A DNA stretch of 64,000 nucleotides from Planctomyces sp. SH-PL62 (GTDB lineage Bacteria; Planctomycetota; Planctomycetia; Isosphaerales; Isosphaeraceae), in contig NZ_CP011275.1 of the NCBI RefSeq assembly GCF_001610895.1, forward strand, positions 1-64,000, written 5' to 3'. The translations under genes were made by a program, and so were the position numbers. Each line of letters starts with the position of its first letter. Within the stretch, counting starts at the first letter, position 1. Shown piece by piece: positions 7,980 to 19,900 of this stretch. Below the pieces are notes generated by a model that worked only from the letters and a program-made list of their open reading frames with translations, was not told where the DNA came from and did not search any database.

Positions 7980-10900
7980 TCAATCATATCCGCCAGAGTA
8001 GACCTTCTGCAAATCGAGCTTCGTGGGGTTAGCCTTCCTCCAGGTCTTCCACCTGTCTACGAGATGCAAGTTGAAAAAGGCGTAGCGATTGTAGCCGTCG
8101 CCGAAGCTCGAGTTGGGGAACAATCCCTGAAATGTTGTATTGTCGCCGGGCAAAGGCGAACGAATTGTAAAGTCCCAACCAGGCACGGGAGGCATGATGA
8201 ATCCGAATATCGGATCGCGGCCGCTCTGAGTTACGTTCTTCCAGAAGGCCAGACCATCGATATTGATTATGGGTTGAAGGACCTCGACCTGCTCAGCGAG
8301 CGCAAGACGGCCCTGGCCTCTCCAAAAAACGTCCGAATTCTTATTCGCCAATCCGTCCGAGATGTCCCGCCAGGCGTCTCGAGCTGTGACAGTGACCCCG
8401 ACGTACTGCTCACCTAGGCCACTATTGTACAAACGGTCTGTTCCGACGACGCCCTCGGCTAGAAATGCGAGGATCTGAGGATATATATCCATGAATATTG
8501 TTATGTTTCCTTGGCCCAGCGCGTTCAGCGCCCTTGTTGCGTCGGGATAGTTCATCAGCCCGGCGATCGGTTCGACCGGTTGCAGCGTTCGCGAAAGCGA
8601 AATGGCCTTGCTCGCACTCCGCGACGCGAACGTGGCCACCCCGGCCCATTCGAGTGCAGTTACGCTCTGCCCCAGCTTCGGGTCGACAAAGTTCAGATCA
8701 GGCCTGCCGAGGCTTCTGTTGAACGCATCGACGTAGTACTGAGTGATCAGGGCGCTGCGTTCGAGCGGATCCCCGGTGACGTATCCATCGGGTTTGAGGA
8801 CCTTCCATGCCTGCAGTTGCCACGGCTGGAATTGCTTGCCCGCCGGCAGGACTGCGATGGTGACCGACTGCCTCAGATAGGTCATCGCCCCCGGACCGGA
8901 TGAGGTCAGCAGGACTCGGACCAACAAGGTCGACGTCATATAGTTCACCACCCGAGCGGGCGAAACGCCGGCTACACCGGGTAGATCCTGTACCTGGAAG
9001 GCGAACTCGTACCTGTTCGCTCCCCCCGCAACCTTCGTCCCTCGGATGATGCGGCCGTCGGACAGCTCCACCGACGCGACTACGACGGCGGTCGGGCCGT
9101 AATCGGGAATATCTGCCGTCAAGGTGACGATGTCGCCCGTTTCATAGATGCTGTCAGCGTGATCCAGCGTGAACGCTACCTGACCCGGCACGGTCAGCTT
9201 CCGCGTGAACTTGTCCGTGGGAGCGGGGCCGTCTCCCAGCTCCAGGGTCGCCTCCGCCGCGGGTGCCTGGACCAGGTTTACGCTGAGCATCGCCAAGACG
9301 GCGGCACGCTGGCTCGCCGTCAGATCGTCTAGAGGGTCGCCCCCCGCCGCACTGTCGATTGTATAGATGGATTGGAACATCTTGGATACGAATCCGCTCG
9401 CGGCGACCAGCAGTTCGTCCACATAGGTCGCCGCGGGATTGTCGCTCGAGCGTACGCGTAGCTGCTTGCCCAAGGATTCGGGCAGACCGGTGATCAGGCT
9501 CTTGAAAAGGGAGTGGCTCGGGCTCCAGCTCGGGGAGCCGGAGTAGCCGCTCTGGATTGCGTCGAGAAGCTCCTGGGCCCAGATGGGCACCAGTTTGCCG
9601 ATGGGCCGACCGTCATAGCCGACGAAGTTCCAGTCGGCGATCGTCATCTGGATGTCGTCCGTGGCGACGACCTTGCCCGCCTCGTCCTGATAGATCACGG
9701 CGAAGCCGAACTTGGGGACGCTTCGAACGCCCTGGAGCCAGAGGTCGAGCGGGCCGTTCTGGATCCCCGAAAGGTAACCGGTCGGATTGGAGAGGTCGAG
9801 GGTGAGGACCCCGTCGCCGGTCCCGTCCTTGTCGTAGAAGAGAGAGCCGTCGGTCTTGAACAGGCGGACGGCGGTCGGATCGGATAGCACGATCTTCAAC
9901 TTGCCGCCGGTCATGCCCGCCGGCAACTTGTCGATGGTGATCTTGGCCAGATCCAGGTCGCCTTCCCCGGAACTCGCGCCGGGGATGTCGGCGGTATCCG
10001 CACCCAAGGCCGGCGTCCCGTCGGAGAGAGTGTACTGATTGTCGACAAGGATCACGTACTTGGAGGGGTCTCCGTCCTTCTCGACTTGGTCGGAGACCTC
10101 GACGCCCTGGTTGTCGCCCGTGCGATGGGCGGTGAGGTCGACGAATCCGGACACCGCATGGAATGTGACCGTCCCCCACGAAGGGAACGCGTCGTCCGCG
10201 GCGGAGTTGGTCCCCGTGTCCAAGACCACGTTGAGATAGTTCATCGCGCCGGGATCGCCGGCGAACGTGATGGTCCGAGTGCCGGACGACTTCGCCAACA
10301 CGCCGTCGCCCCAGTTGGAGCCGCCCCAGACGAACGGCAAGGGCAACGGGTCCGAGATGTTCATATTGGGGAATGGTTTGCTGGTGACGCTGAAGGAGAA
10401 GGAATCCCAATATCCCCTGGTCGCGTTGTAGGAATCCCACGTCGAGAAGTCGTAGTCGAATGTGAACGTATACGTGTCGGACGGCATCAAGAGGATCGAC
10501 ACGCCGTGGTACGAGCCCGGCTGGCTCTCGTGCTCGGTCCTGCCGACCTTGCCGAGCGTGATGGTATCGCCCGACAATACGGCCTCGCCGTACGTCGAGC
10601 CGTACTCGATCACCAGGGCGATCGTGCCGGCCGCGTCGCCCGCCGTCGCCCGCGCGACCGCGGTTCCGCTACCGGTGTTGGGGGCCGTATACAAGCCCGA
10701 CGCGCTCACGGACCCGATGCCGCTGGCGAGCGACCAAGAGATCGAAGGTTGGCTCTTCAGGTCGTTACCGAACTGGTCCTTGGCGACCGCCTTGAGCTGC
10801 GACCGCTCCCCGGGGCGGATGACGCCGCGTTCGGACGAGAGGACCAGTTTGGTCGCCTTCTGCTCGACGGACACGGTCGCCTTGCTCTGGGCGACGGCCC

Positions 10901-13900
10901 CTTGATTGCTGACCGTCACGAGGAAGGTGTATTCGCCTGCGGACGAGAACGTGGCGGTGACGCTGCTCGCCGTGTGAGAATGATTGTCGCTGAACTTCGG
11001 CATGAAAGCCCCGGCCGGCATCGATTCGATCGACCAGGAATAGGTCAGGGCTGAGCCGGCACCCGCGACCTGGGCTCCCACGCTGAGCTGGGTGGATTCG
11101 CCCGCGACTTGCGCCCCCGAAGCGGAGGCCGGCGAGACGATGACTGGGGTCGCCGCATAGTCGTCGGGGGTGGAGGTGGGCGTTACGGTGATCGTGACCG
11201 TCGTCCAAGGGCCCGACGCAACTCCATCGCTGGCTTTGTAGACGAACGAATCCTGCCCGTAGAATCCTGTGGCGGGCACGTAAGTGAACGTCCCGTCATG
11301 GTTTAGGGTCAACGTACCGGCTCGCGACGCCACGACCAGCATCGCCGTCAGTTGGTCACCGTCGGCGTCGGAATCGTTGGAGAGGATCCCGCTCGATGCC
11401 GCGGAGATGACGAGCGAGTTCCCCTGCGTCGTGGAATACGCATCGTTCAGAGAAGTCGGGGCGTGGGGATTGGTGACGAGGATCGTCACCGTCGCCAAGT
11501 CGCTGTCCAGGGCGCCGTTACTGGCCCGGTAGGTGAAAGCGTCAGTCCCGGTGAAGCCGGGATTCGGCGTATAGGAGAAGGACCCGTCGGGGTTCAAGAC
11601 CACCGATCCGTGGCTGGCATTGCCGACGATGGCCGCCGTCAGGGGGATCCCGTAGGGATCGGTGTCGTTGGACAGGACGCCGTAGGCCTTGGTTATCGAG
11701 AGGTCGCGGTCATGGAGCGAAGTGTAGGATTCATTGTTGGCCGTCGGATGGATGATCGTCAGCGAGACGACGTCGCTGAATGGTGAATCGCCCGCGGCGT
11801 TGGCGGCGATCAGCCGGTAATTGTAGGGGATGCCCGACTGCAGGCCTGTGTCCGTGAAGCTCGTTGCGCCCGCTCCGGTATTGCCGACGTTAGCCCAGAC
11901 GCCGGAGTTCATCAGCCGTTCGATGCGGTAGCCCGTTTCATTGCTGACATCGTCCCACGAAACCGTGATCGACGAGCTGGAGGCCGCTACGGCCTTCACT
12001 CCGGACGGGGCTTTCGGGAACGCCGGGGCGGCCGACCAACCCGTAGCATAATTCGAATGACCGCTGATGGCGGAAAAGGCCCGGACCCGGAAGTAGTATG
12101 TCTTCGACCCTTCGAACGGACCGGTGGCGGTGATCGTCGCGAATCTGCCGGGTACCGAGCCGACGGGAAGCCATGTAGTCCCATCGTTCGACTGCTCGAC
12201 CTGGTATTCCGAGGCACGAGACGAGTTGTTCGTCCATGCGATGTCGGCACGACCCCAGGAAATAATTGACGCCGTGAGGCCTGTCGGGGCCGACGGTTGG
12301 GTGATGGCGGTTACAGGCGAGCTCGGCGCCGATTCTCCAATTGCGTTGGTGGCCACGACCCTGTAGGTGTACGACGTCCCCTCGATCAGGCCGGCGTCGG
12401 TCGTGGTGGTCGTGCCCGCTCCGACTGTCGTGACTTCCAGCCAGGTTGCGCCGGACCGCCGCTCGATGCGATATTGGGTCGCGCCGACGACCCCCGCCCA
12501 TGACAATCTGATGCTCGCATCCGACTGCGTTGTCGCCGCAAGGCCGGTCGGCTTGCTCGGGAAGGCGGGAGTCGCCGCCGTCGTCGTCGCCGCATTCGAG
12601 TAGGCGGCGAGCGTGTTCAGGTAGGCCCGGATGCGGTAGTGATAGGTGGTCGAGCCGTCGAACGGGCCCGCGTCCACGGCGCTCGTCGCGTTCGCACCGA
12701 TGCTGCCGCCGACGCTGGTCCAACCCGTGATGCCGTCGGGCGACCGCTCGACGACGTAGGAGGTCTCCTTCGAGGACCGGTCGGTCCACGAGAGGTCGAC
12801 GCGGCCGCCGGAGACAGCGGTCGCCGAGAAGCCGGAAGGCGCCAGCAGCGGGGAGACGGCGTTGGCCGCGGCGCCGGGCGCGGAGTCGCCGGCCGCGTTG
12901 TACGCGGTCACGCGGTAGTAGTAGCGCGTCCCCTCCGCAAGGCCCGAGTCCGTGAGGCTCGTGGAAGAGGTCGGCGCGCCGACCTGCGCCCAGCCGGAGG
13001 TCCCGGTGGCGCTCCGCTCGACCCGATAGCCGGCCGCCCCGATCGCGGCGGACCACGTCAGGGCGATCGAGCCCTCGGCCCCGGGGGTCGCCGTCGGCGC
13101 CGCCGGCTTGCTCGGGAAGGCGGGAGTCGCCGCCGTCGTCGTCGCCGCATTCGAGTAGGCGGCGAGCGTGTTCAGGTAGGCCCGGATGCGGTAGTGATAG
13201 GTGGTCGAGCCGTCGAACGGGCCCGCGTCCACGGCGCTCGTCGCGTTCGCACCGATGCTGCCGCCGACGCTGGTCCAACCCGTGATGCCGTCGGGCGACC
13301 GCTCGACGACGTAGGAGGTCTCCTTCGAGGACCGGTCGGTCCACGAGAGGTCGACGCGGCCGCCGGAGACAGCGGTCGCCGAGAAGCCGGAAGGCGCCAG
13401 CAGCGGGGAGACGGCGTTGGCCGCGGCGCCGGGCGCGGAGTCGCCGGCCGCGTTGTACGCGGTCACGCGGTAGTAGTAGCGCGTCCCCTCCGCAAGGCCC
13501 GAGTCCGTGAGGCTCGTGGAAGAGGTCGGCGCGCCGACCTGCGCCCAGCCGGAGGTCCCGGTGGCGCTCCGCTCGACCCGATAGCCGGCCGCCCCGATCG
13601 CGGCGGACCACGTCAGGGCGATCGAGCCCTCGGCCCCGGGGGTCGCCGTCGGCGCCGCCGGCTTGCTCGGGAAGGCGGGAGTCGCCGCCGTCGTCGTCGC
13701 CGCATTCGAGTAGGCGGCGAGCGTGTTCAGGTAGGCCCGGATGCGGTAGTGATAGGTGGTCGAGCCGTCGAACGGGCCCGCGTCCACGGCGCTCGTCGCG
13801 TTCGCACCGATGCTGCCGCCGACGCTGGTCCAACCCGTGATGCCGTCGGGCGACCGCTCGACGACGTAGGAGGTCTCCTTCGAGGACCGGTCGGTCCACG

Positions 13901-16900
13901 AGAGGTCGACGCGGCCGCCGGAGACAGCGGTCGCCGAGAAGCCGGAAGGCGCCAGCAGCGGGGAGACGGCGTTGGCCGCGGCGCCGGGCGCGGAGTCGCC
14001 GGCCGCGTTGTACGCGGTCACGCGGTAGTAGTAGCGCGTCCCCTCCGCAAGGCCCGAGTCCGTGAGGCTCGTGGAAGAGGTCGGCGCGCCGACCTGCGCC
14101 CAGCCGGAGGTCCCGGTGGCGCTCCGCTCGACCCGATAGCCGGCCGCCCCGATCGCGGCGGACCACGTCAGGGCGATCGAGCCCTCGGCCCCGGGGGTCG
14201 CCGTCGGCGCCGCCGGCTTGCTCGGGAAGCTTGCGGTGGCGACGGAAGCGACGTTCGAGTACGTCGAGAAGTCCGCGAGGGTGTTGTAGGCCCGGATGCG
14301 GTACTGATAGGTGAGCGACCCGTCGAAATCGGCCAGGTCGGAGTACGCGACCGAGTTGGCGGGGCGCGACGGGAGCACGGTCCAGGAGACGCCGTTGGTC
14401 GAGCGTTCGAGGTAATAGGCCGTCTCGACGGTCGACGCGTCGGTCCACGCCAGGTCGACGCGCCCCCCCGAGAGGGCCGCGGCCGTCAGGCCGGTCGGGG
14501 CCGCGATGGAGGTCGCTGCGTTCGCCGAGGCGCTGGGCGCCGAGTCGCCCCCGGCGTTGTACGCCGTGACGCGATAGTAATACCGCTTCGCCTCGGCGAG
14601 TCCGGCGTCGTCGAAGCTCGTCGACCCCGCCGGGGCCGTCCCGACCTGGGCCCACCCCGTCGAACCGTCCGGGCTCCGTTCCACCCGGTATCCCGAGGTG
14701 CCCGCCGCGTCCGCCCACGCGACCCGGAGGCTCGAGCTGGTGGGCGAGCCGACGGAGACGCCCGTCGGCGCGGCCGGGAACGCGGTCGTCGTCGACGCCG
14801 TGGCGTAAGCCGAGTAGTAGGAGACCGGGAAACCGACGTTGAATGTGAGGACCGAGCGGACGCGGAAATAGTAGGTCGTCCCCGGGGCGAACGACCCGGC
14901 GATCGAGGCGGTCGTCGCGTTCGCCGGCCTGGAGATCAAGTTCCAACCCGTCACGCCGTTGGTCGACCACTCGACCTGGTAGGCTGTCTCGATCGCGGAG
15001 CGGTCCGTCCAGGCCAGGTCGATCCGGGCCGCGGAGACGTAGGTCGCCGCTAGGTCCGCGGGGCCGGACAGCTCGGTCGTCGCGCCGGCCGTCGCGGCGT
15101 AGGCCGAGTCGCCCGCGCCGTTGGTCGCGCGGATGCGATACGAGTAGGAGGTCCGCTCGGTCAGCCCGGAGTCGACGAACGCGGTCGCGTCGGGGCCGAC
15201 GACCCCGATCTGCGTCCACGTCGAGCCGACGAGGCGCTCGATCTTGTAGCCGGTCTCCCCGGCCACGTCGTTCCAGGTGAGACGGACCTCGGTCGCCGAC
15301 GTCCCCGCGGCGGCGAATCCCGTCGGGGCGACCGGCTGGCCGGCCGTCGTGGCGACGACGACGGCCGGCGTCGAGGAGCCGGCCGCATTGGTCGCCGCGA
15401 CCCGGAACCAGTAGGTCGTCCCGGGCGTGAGGTTGGTCGCCTGGAACGAGCCCACGCCGGTCCAACTCGCCGTCGCGGTGCCGGCCGTCGTGAAAGCGAC
15501 CCCGTCGGTCGAATACTCGACACGGTACTGATCTTCGTTGTCCGTGGCGTCCGTCCAGGAGAGATTGACCTGGACGTTCGAGGCGACCGTCGCCGTCAGG
15601 TTCACGGGCGGCACCGGGAGGACCTGGGCCGGGGCGGCCGAGGCGACGTTCGAGTACGCCGAGTCGTCGCCGTTGTAGGCCCGCACCCGGAAGTAGTAGA
15701 GGACGCCCGGCGTCAGCCCGCCGACGGCGGCCGTCGTGACGTTGGCCGCGGGCGTGGCGATCACGGCGAAGTCGACACCGTCGGTCGAGCGTTCGACCTT
15801 GTAGCCCGATTCGTTGGTCGCGACGTCGGTCCAGGCCAGGTTGATCAGGGTCGGCGAACCGGGGGCGGCCGTCAGGTTGATCGGCGCGGCCGGGGCCGTG
15901 CTCGTGCGGCCGGCGACCGCGGGGGAGTAGGCAGACTGCCCCGAGGCGCTGTAGGCCCGGACGCGGAACCAGTAGACGGTCCCAGGGGCGAGCCCGGCCG
16001 CCGAGTACGCCGCCTGATTGGCCCCGGTCGTCCCGATCTCTGCGAAGTTGACGCCGTCCGCGGAACGCTCGACCTTGTAGCCGGTCTCGTTCGAGGCGGC
16101 GTCGTACCAGGTCAGGTTGATCGCCGCGCCCGAGGCCGCGGACGCCTGGAGGTTGGTGGGCGCGTTGAGCAGCGGAGTGGTCGCCCAGGCGATCCCCGAG
16201 TAGGCCGAGTCGCCCGCCGCGTTGGTCGCCCGCACGCGGTACGCGTAGGTGACGCCGGCCGCCGCGGACGTGTCCGAGAAGTTCCAGCCGCCGAAGGAGT
16301 TTGCGGGCCCGATCTCGGCGAAGGTCACGCCGTCGGTCGAGCGCTCGACCTTGTAGCCCGTCTCGTTGTCCGTCAGGTCGGCCCACTTCAGGTCGACCCG
16401 CGAGCTGCCCATCACCGTCGCCGACAGCACGGCCGGGGCGCCGGGCGGCGTCACGGTCGCCGCGGCGGACGCGACGTTGGAATAGTCCGAGGCCTCGACG
16501 CCGGTGTTCCTCGACAGGACGCGGAAATGGTAGGTGACGCCCGCGGTCAGTCCGGTCGCGACGTAACTCGTCTGGTTGCCGCCGACCCATCCCGCGTTCG
16601 CGAAGTCGACGCCGTTGGTCGACCGCTCGATGTAATAGCCCGTCTCGTTCGTCGCCGCGTCGGTCCAGGCGAGGTTGATGTAGCCGTCGCCCCTCGCCAC
16701 GGCCGTCAGGTTGGCCGGGGCCGCGGGCACGAACTTCGTGGCGGCGGAGGCCGTCGTGGAGTACGCCGAGTGGCCTTGGCCGTTGTAGCCGCGCACCCGG
16801 AAGTAATAGGTGACGCCGGGCGTGAGGCCGGTCGCCTGGTAGGAGCCCTGGTTGACGGGGCTCGTCCCGATCTCGGCGAAGGTCACGCCGTCGGTCGACC

Positions 16901-19900
16901 TCTCGACCTTGAAGCCCGTCTCGTTGTTCGATTGATCGAACCAGCTCAGGTCGATCCGCGTGCTGGAGGCGGGCGAGGCGTAGAGCGTCCCGGGGGTTGC
17001 GACGGGGGCCACGGCGGGCGTCGTCACGGAGGCGGTCGGCGAGAACGCCGTGTCGCCCGAGGGGGTGACGGCGCGGACTCGGTAGGTGTAAGTCGTCGCG
17101 GCCGTCGCGGCGTCGGTGTAGTACAGGCCCATGTAGGTGGGCCAGTTCACGATCTGGGTGAAGTTCACCCCGTCGGTCGACCGCTCGATCTTGTAGGCGG
17201 TCTCGTTCGGCAGGTTGTCCGACCAGGTCAGCTGGACCTGGGTCGGCGAAGTCGCGACGGCCTTCAGGTTGGTGGGATAGTTGAAGGACGGCATCGTGAC
17301 CAGCACGGCCGGGGCGAATGCGGACGTCCCCTGGGCGTTGTAGGCGCGGATGCGGAAGTACGTGCCGCTCGCGATCGGCTGCGACGGATAGCCGTAGACG
17401 ACCGAGGTCTGATCCGCCGAGGGGCTGCCGTAGGCCGTGAAGTTCACCCCGTCGAAGGACCGCTCGACGTCGAACCGCGTTTCATTGTCGGAGTTGTCGG
17501 TCCAGTCGAGCCGGACCTCGGAGTTCGACAGGGGGACGGCCGTGAGGCCCGTCGGCGCGGCCGGCAGGAGGGCCGTCGTCGAGGCCGTCGCGACGGCCGA
17601 GGAGGCCGAGTCGCCGGCCGCGTTGTAGGCCTTCACGCGGAACCAGTAGGCGGTCGTCGGGGAGAGGCCCGTGACGCTGAACGACGTCGACGTCGTGGTG
17701 CCGACGGCGGTGAAGGCAACGCCGTCGGTCGACCTCTCGACCCTGTAGCCCTGGACGTCGTCCGAGTCGTTCCGCCAGGTCAGGTTGACCTGGACCCCGG
17801 AGACGGCGACGGCCGCGAGGCCGAGCGGTGCGGCCGGGACGACGGGTGCGCCGGCCGCGGAGACGACGTTCGACGGCGCGGAGTCGTCGCCGTTCGCGGC
17901 TCGGACCCGGAAGTAGTAGGTCGCGCCGAACGTCACGGTCGCCACGTAGGTCGTGGAATTCGCCGACAGCGACTGCAGGAGCGTGAAGTTCACGCCGTCG
18001 GTCGAGCGCTCGATCTTGTAGCCCGTCTCGTTCGTCGCCAGATCGGTCCAGGCCAGGTTGATCTTCGTCGGCGCGGCCGGGGCGGCCGCGAGGGCGATCG
18101 GCGCGGCCGGGGCGGTGCTCGTCCGGGTCGGGACGACGGCGGAGTAGGCGGAATCGCCGGAGGCGTTGGCGGAGCGGATCCGGAACCAGTAGTTGGTCCC
18201 GGAGGAGAGCCCCGTCGCCGAATAGCTCGTCTGATTCGCCCCGACGGTCGTCAGCGGCGCGAAGGCGACGCCGTCGGTCGACCGCTCGATCTTGTAGCCG
18301 GTCTCGTTCGTCGCGGCGTCGTACCAGCTCAGGTCGATCCGTCCGCCCGAGACGACGGTCGCGGCGAGGTTGGTCGGCGGGTTGAGGAGCAGCGTCGCGG
18401 CCGAGGCGACGTTCGAGTTCGCCGAATCTCCGGAGGCGTTGGTCGCTCGTACGCGGAACCAGTAGGTCGTATTCGGGGCGAGCCCGGTCGCCGAGTAGCT
18501 GGACTGGTATGCGGGCGCCGTCGTGAGCAGGGTGAAGTTCACGCCGTCGGTCGACCGCTCGACCTTGTAGCCCGTCTCGTTGTCGGTGAACTCGCGCCAG
18601 GTCAGGTCGACCTGCGAGTTGGAGGCGGCCGTCGCCGTGAGGACGACCGGGGCGGCCGGCGGCTGGACCGTGGTCGTCGCGGAGGCGACGTTCGACCAGG
18701 CGGAATTCTCGGCGTTGTAGGCCCGGACGCGGAAGTGGTAGGCCGCCCCGGGCGCGAGGTTGGACGCGTAAGAAGTCGTCTGGTTCGCGCCGACGGTCGT
18801 CAGGAGGGCGAAGTTGACCCCGTCGGTCGAGCGCTCGATCCTGTAGCCGGTCTCGTTCGTCGCCGCGTCCGTCCAGGCCAGGTTGATCCGGTCCGGGCCC
18901 GCCGGGACGGCGGCCAGGTTCAGGGGCGCGGCCGGGACGGAGCCGACCCTCGCGACGGCCACGTTGGAGTTCGCCGACTCGCCCGAGCCGTTGTAGGCCC
19001 GGACGCGGAACTGGTACGTCGCGCCCAGGGTCAGCCCGGTCGCCGTCAGAGACGTCTGGCCCGCGGGCGGCGAGCCGACGGAGGTCCACGTCTCGCCGTC
19101 GGTCGAGCGTTCGACCCGGAAGCCCGTCTCGTTGCTCGAGTTGTCGGCCCAAACGAGGGAGACCTGGGTCCCGGAACTCCAGGATGCCGCGAGGCCGCTC
19201 GGGGCCGCGATCGCCGGAGTCGTCGCCGAGGCCGTCGCCGAGTAGTTCGACAGTGAGCCCGTGCCGTTGCTGTAGGCCCGGACTCGGAAGTAGTAGGGGG
19301 TCGAGGCCGAGAAGAGGCCGGAGACCACGGCCTTGGCGGCACCCGCCGGGGCCGTCACGACGGCCGTCCAGGCGACGCCGTCCGTGGACTGCTCGACGAC
19401 GTAGCCGCTCTCCGCGCCGGACGCGTCCGTCCAGGTGACGTCGATCCGATTCGTGGCGAAGAACTGGGCCGCGACGCCCGTCGGAGCGGCGAGAGGCGTG
19501 GTCGCGGACACGACGGCGCTCGACGTGGACGCGCCGGCTCCGTTGACCGCCGTGACGCGGTAGTAGTATCGGGCGTCGTCCGAGAGGGCCGCGTCCGCGA
19601 AGCTCGTCGCCCCGGCCGCCGCCGTGCCGGCCGCCGCCCAGGCCGTCCCGTCCGAGCTGCGCTCGATCGAGTACGAGTCGGCCCCGGGGGACGCCGCCCA
19701 CGTCACGAGGGTCGAGTTGGCGGAGGTGGCGGAAGCGGACAGGCCCGTCGGCTGGTCGGGCGGTTCCAGTGTGTCGAAGAAGATCCCGGCGATCATCGCG
19801 TTCGCGCCCTCCAGCTTGGTCACCCGGAACCGGACGTGCCCCGCGATCTCCCAAGTAGCGTAGACGCCGCCGTTGAAGTCCGAGAGCGTCCGACTGTCGA

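Noticed and set aside
12551-14215. Repeats as a possible CRISPR array
   Set aside because: The units are 555 bp, contiguous, without spacers and in frame with a protein.
11938-19256. Very long open frames antisense or out of frame to the giant fibronectin gene
   Set aside because: They mirror the repetitive, GC-rich codons of the real gene, give Arg/Gly/Asp-rich low-complexity products and lack starts with ribosome binding sites.
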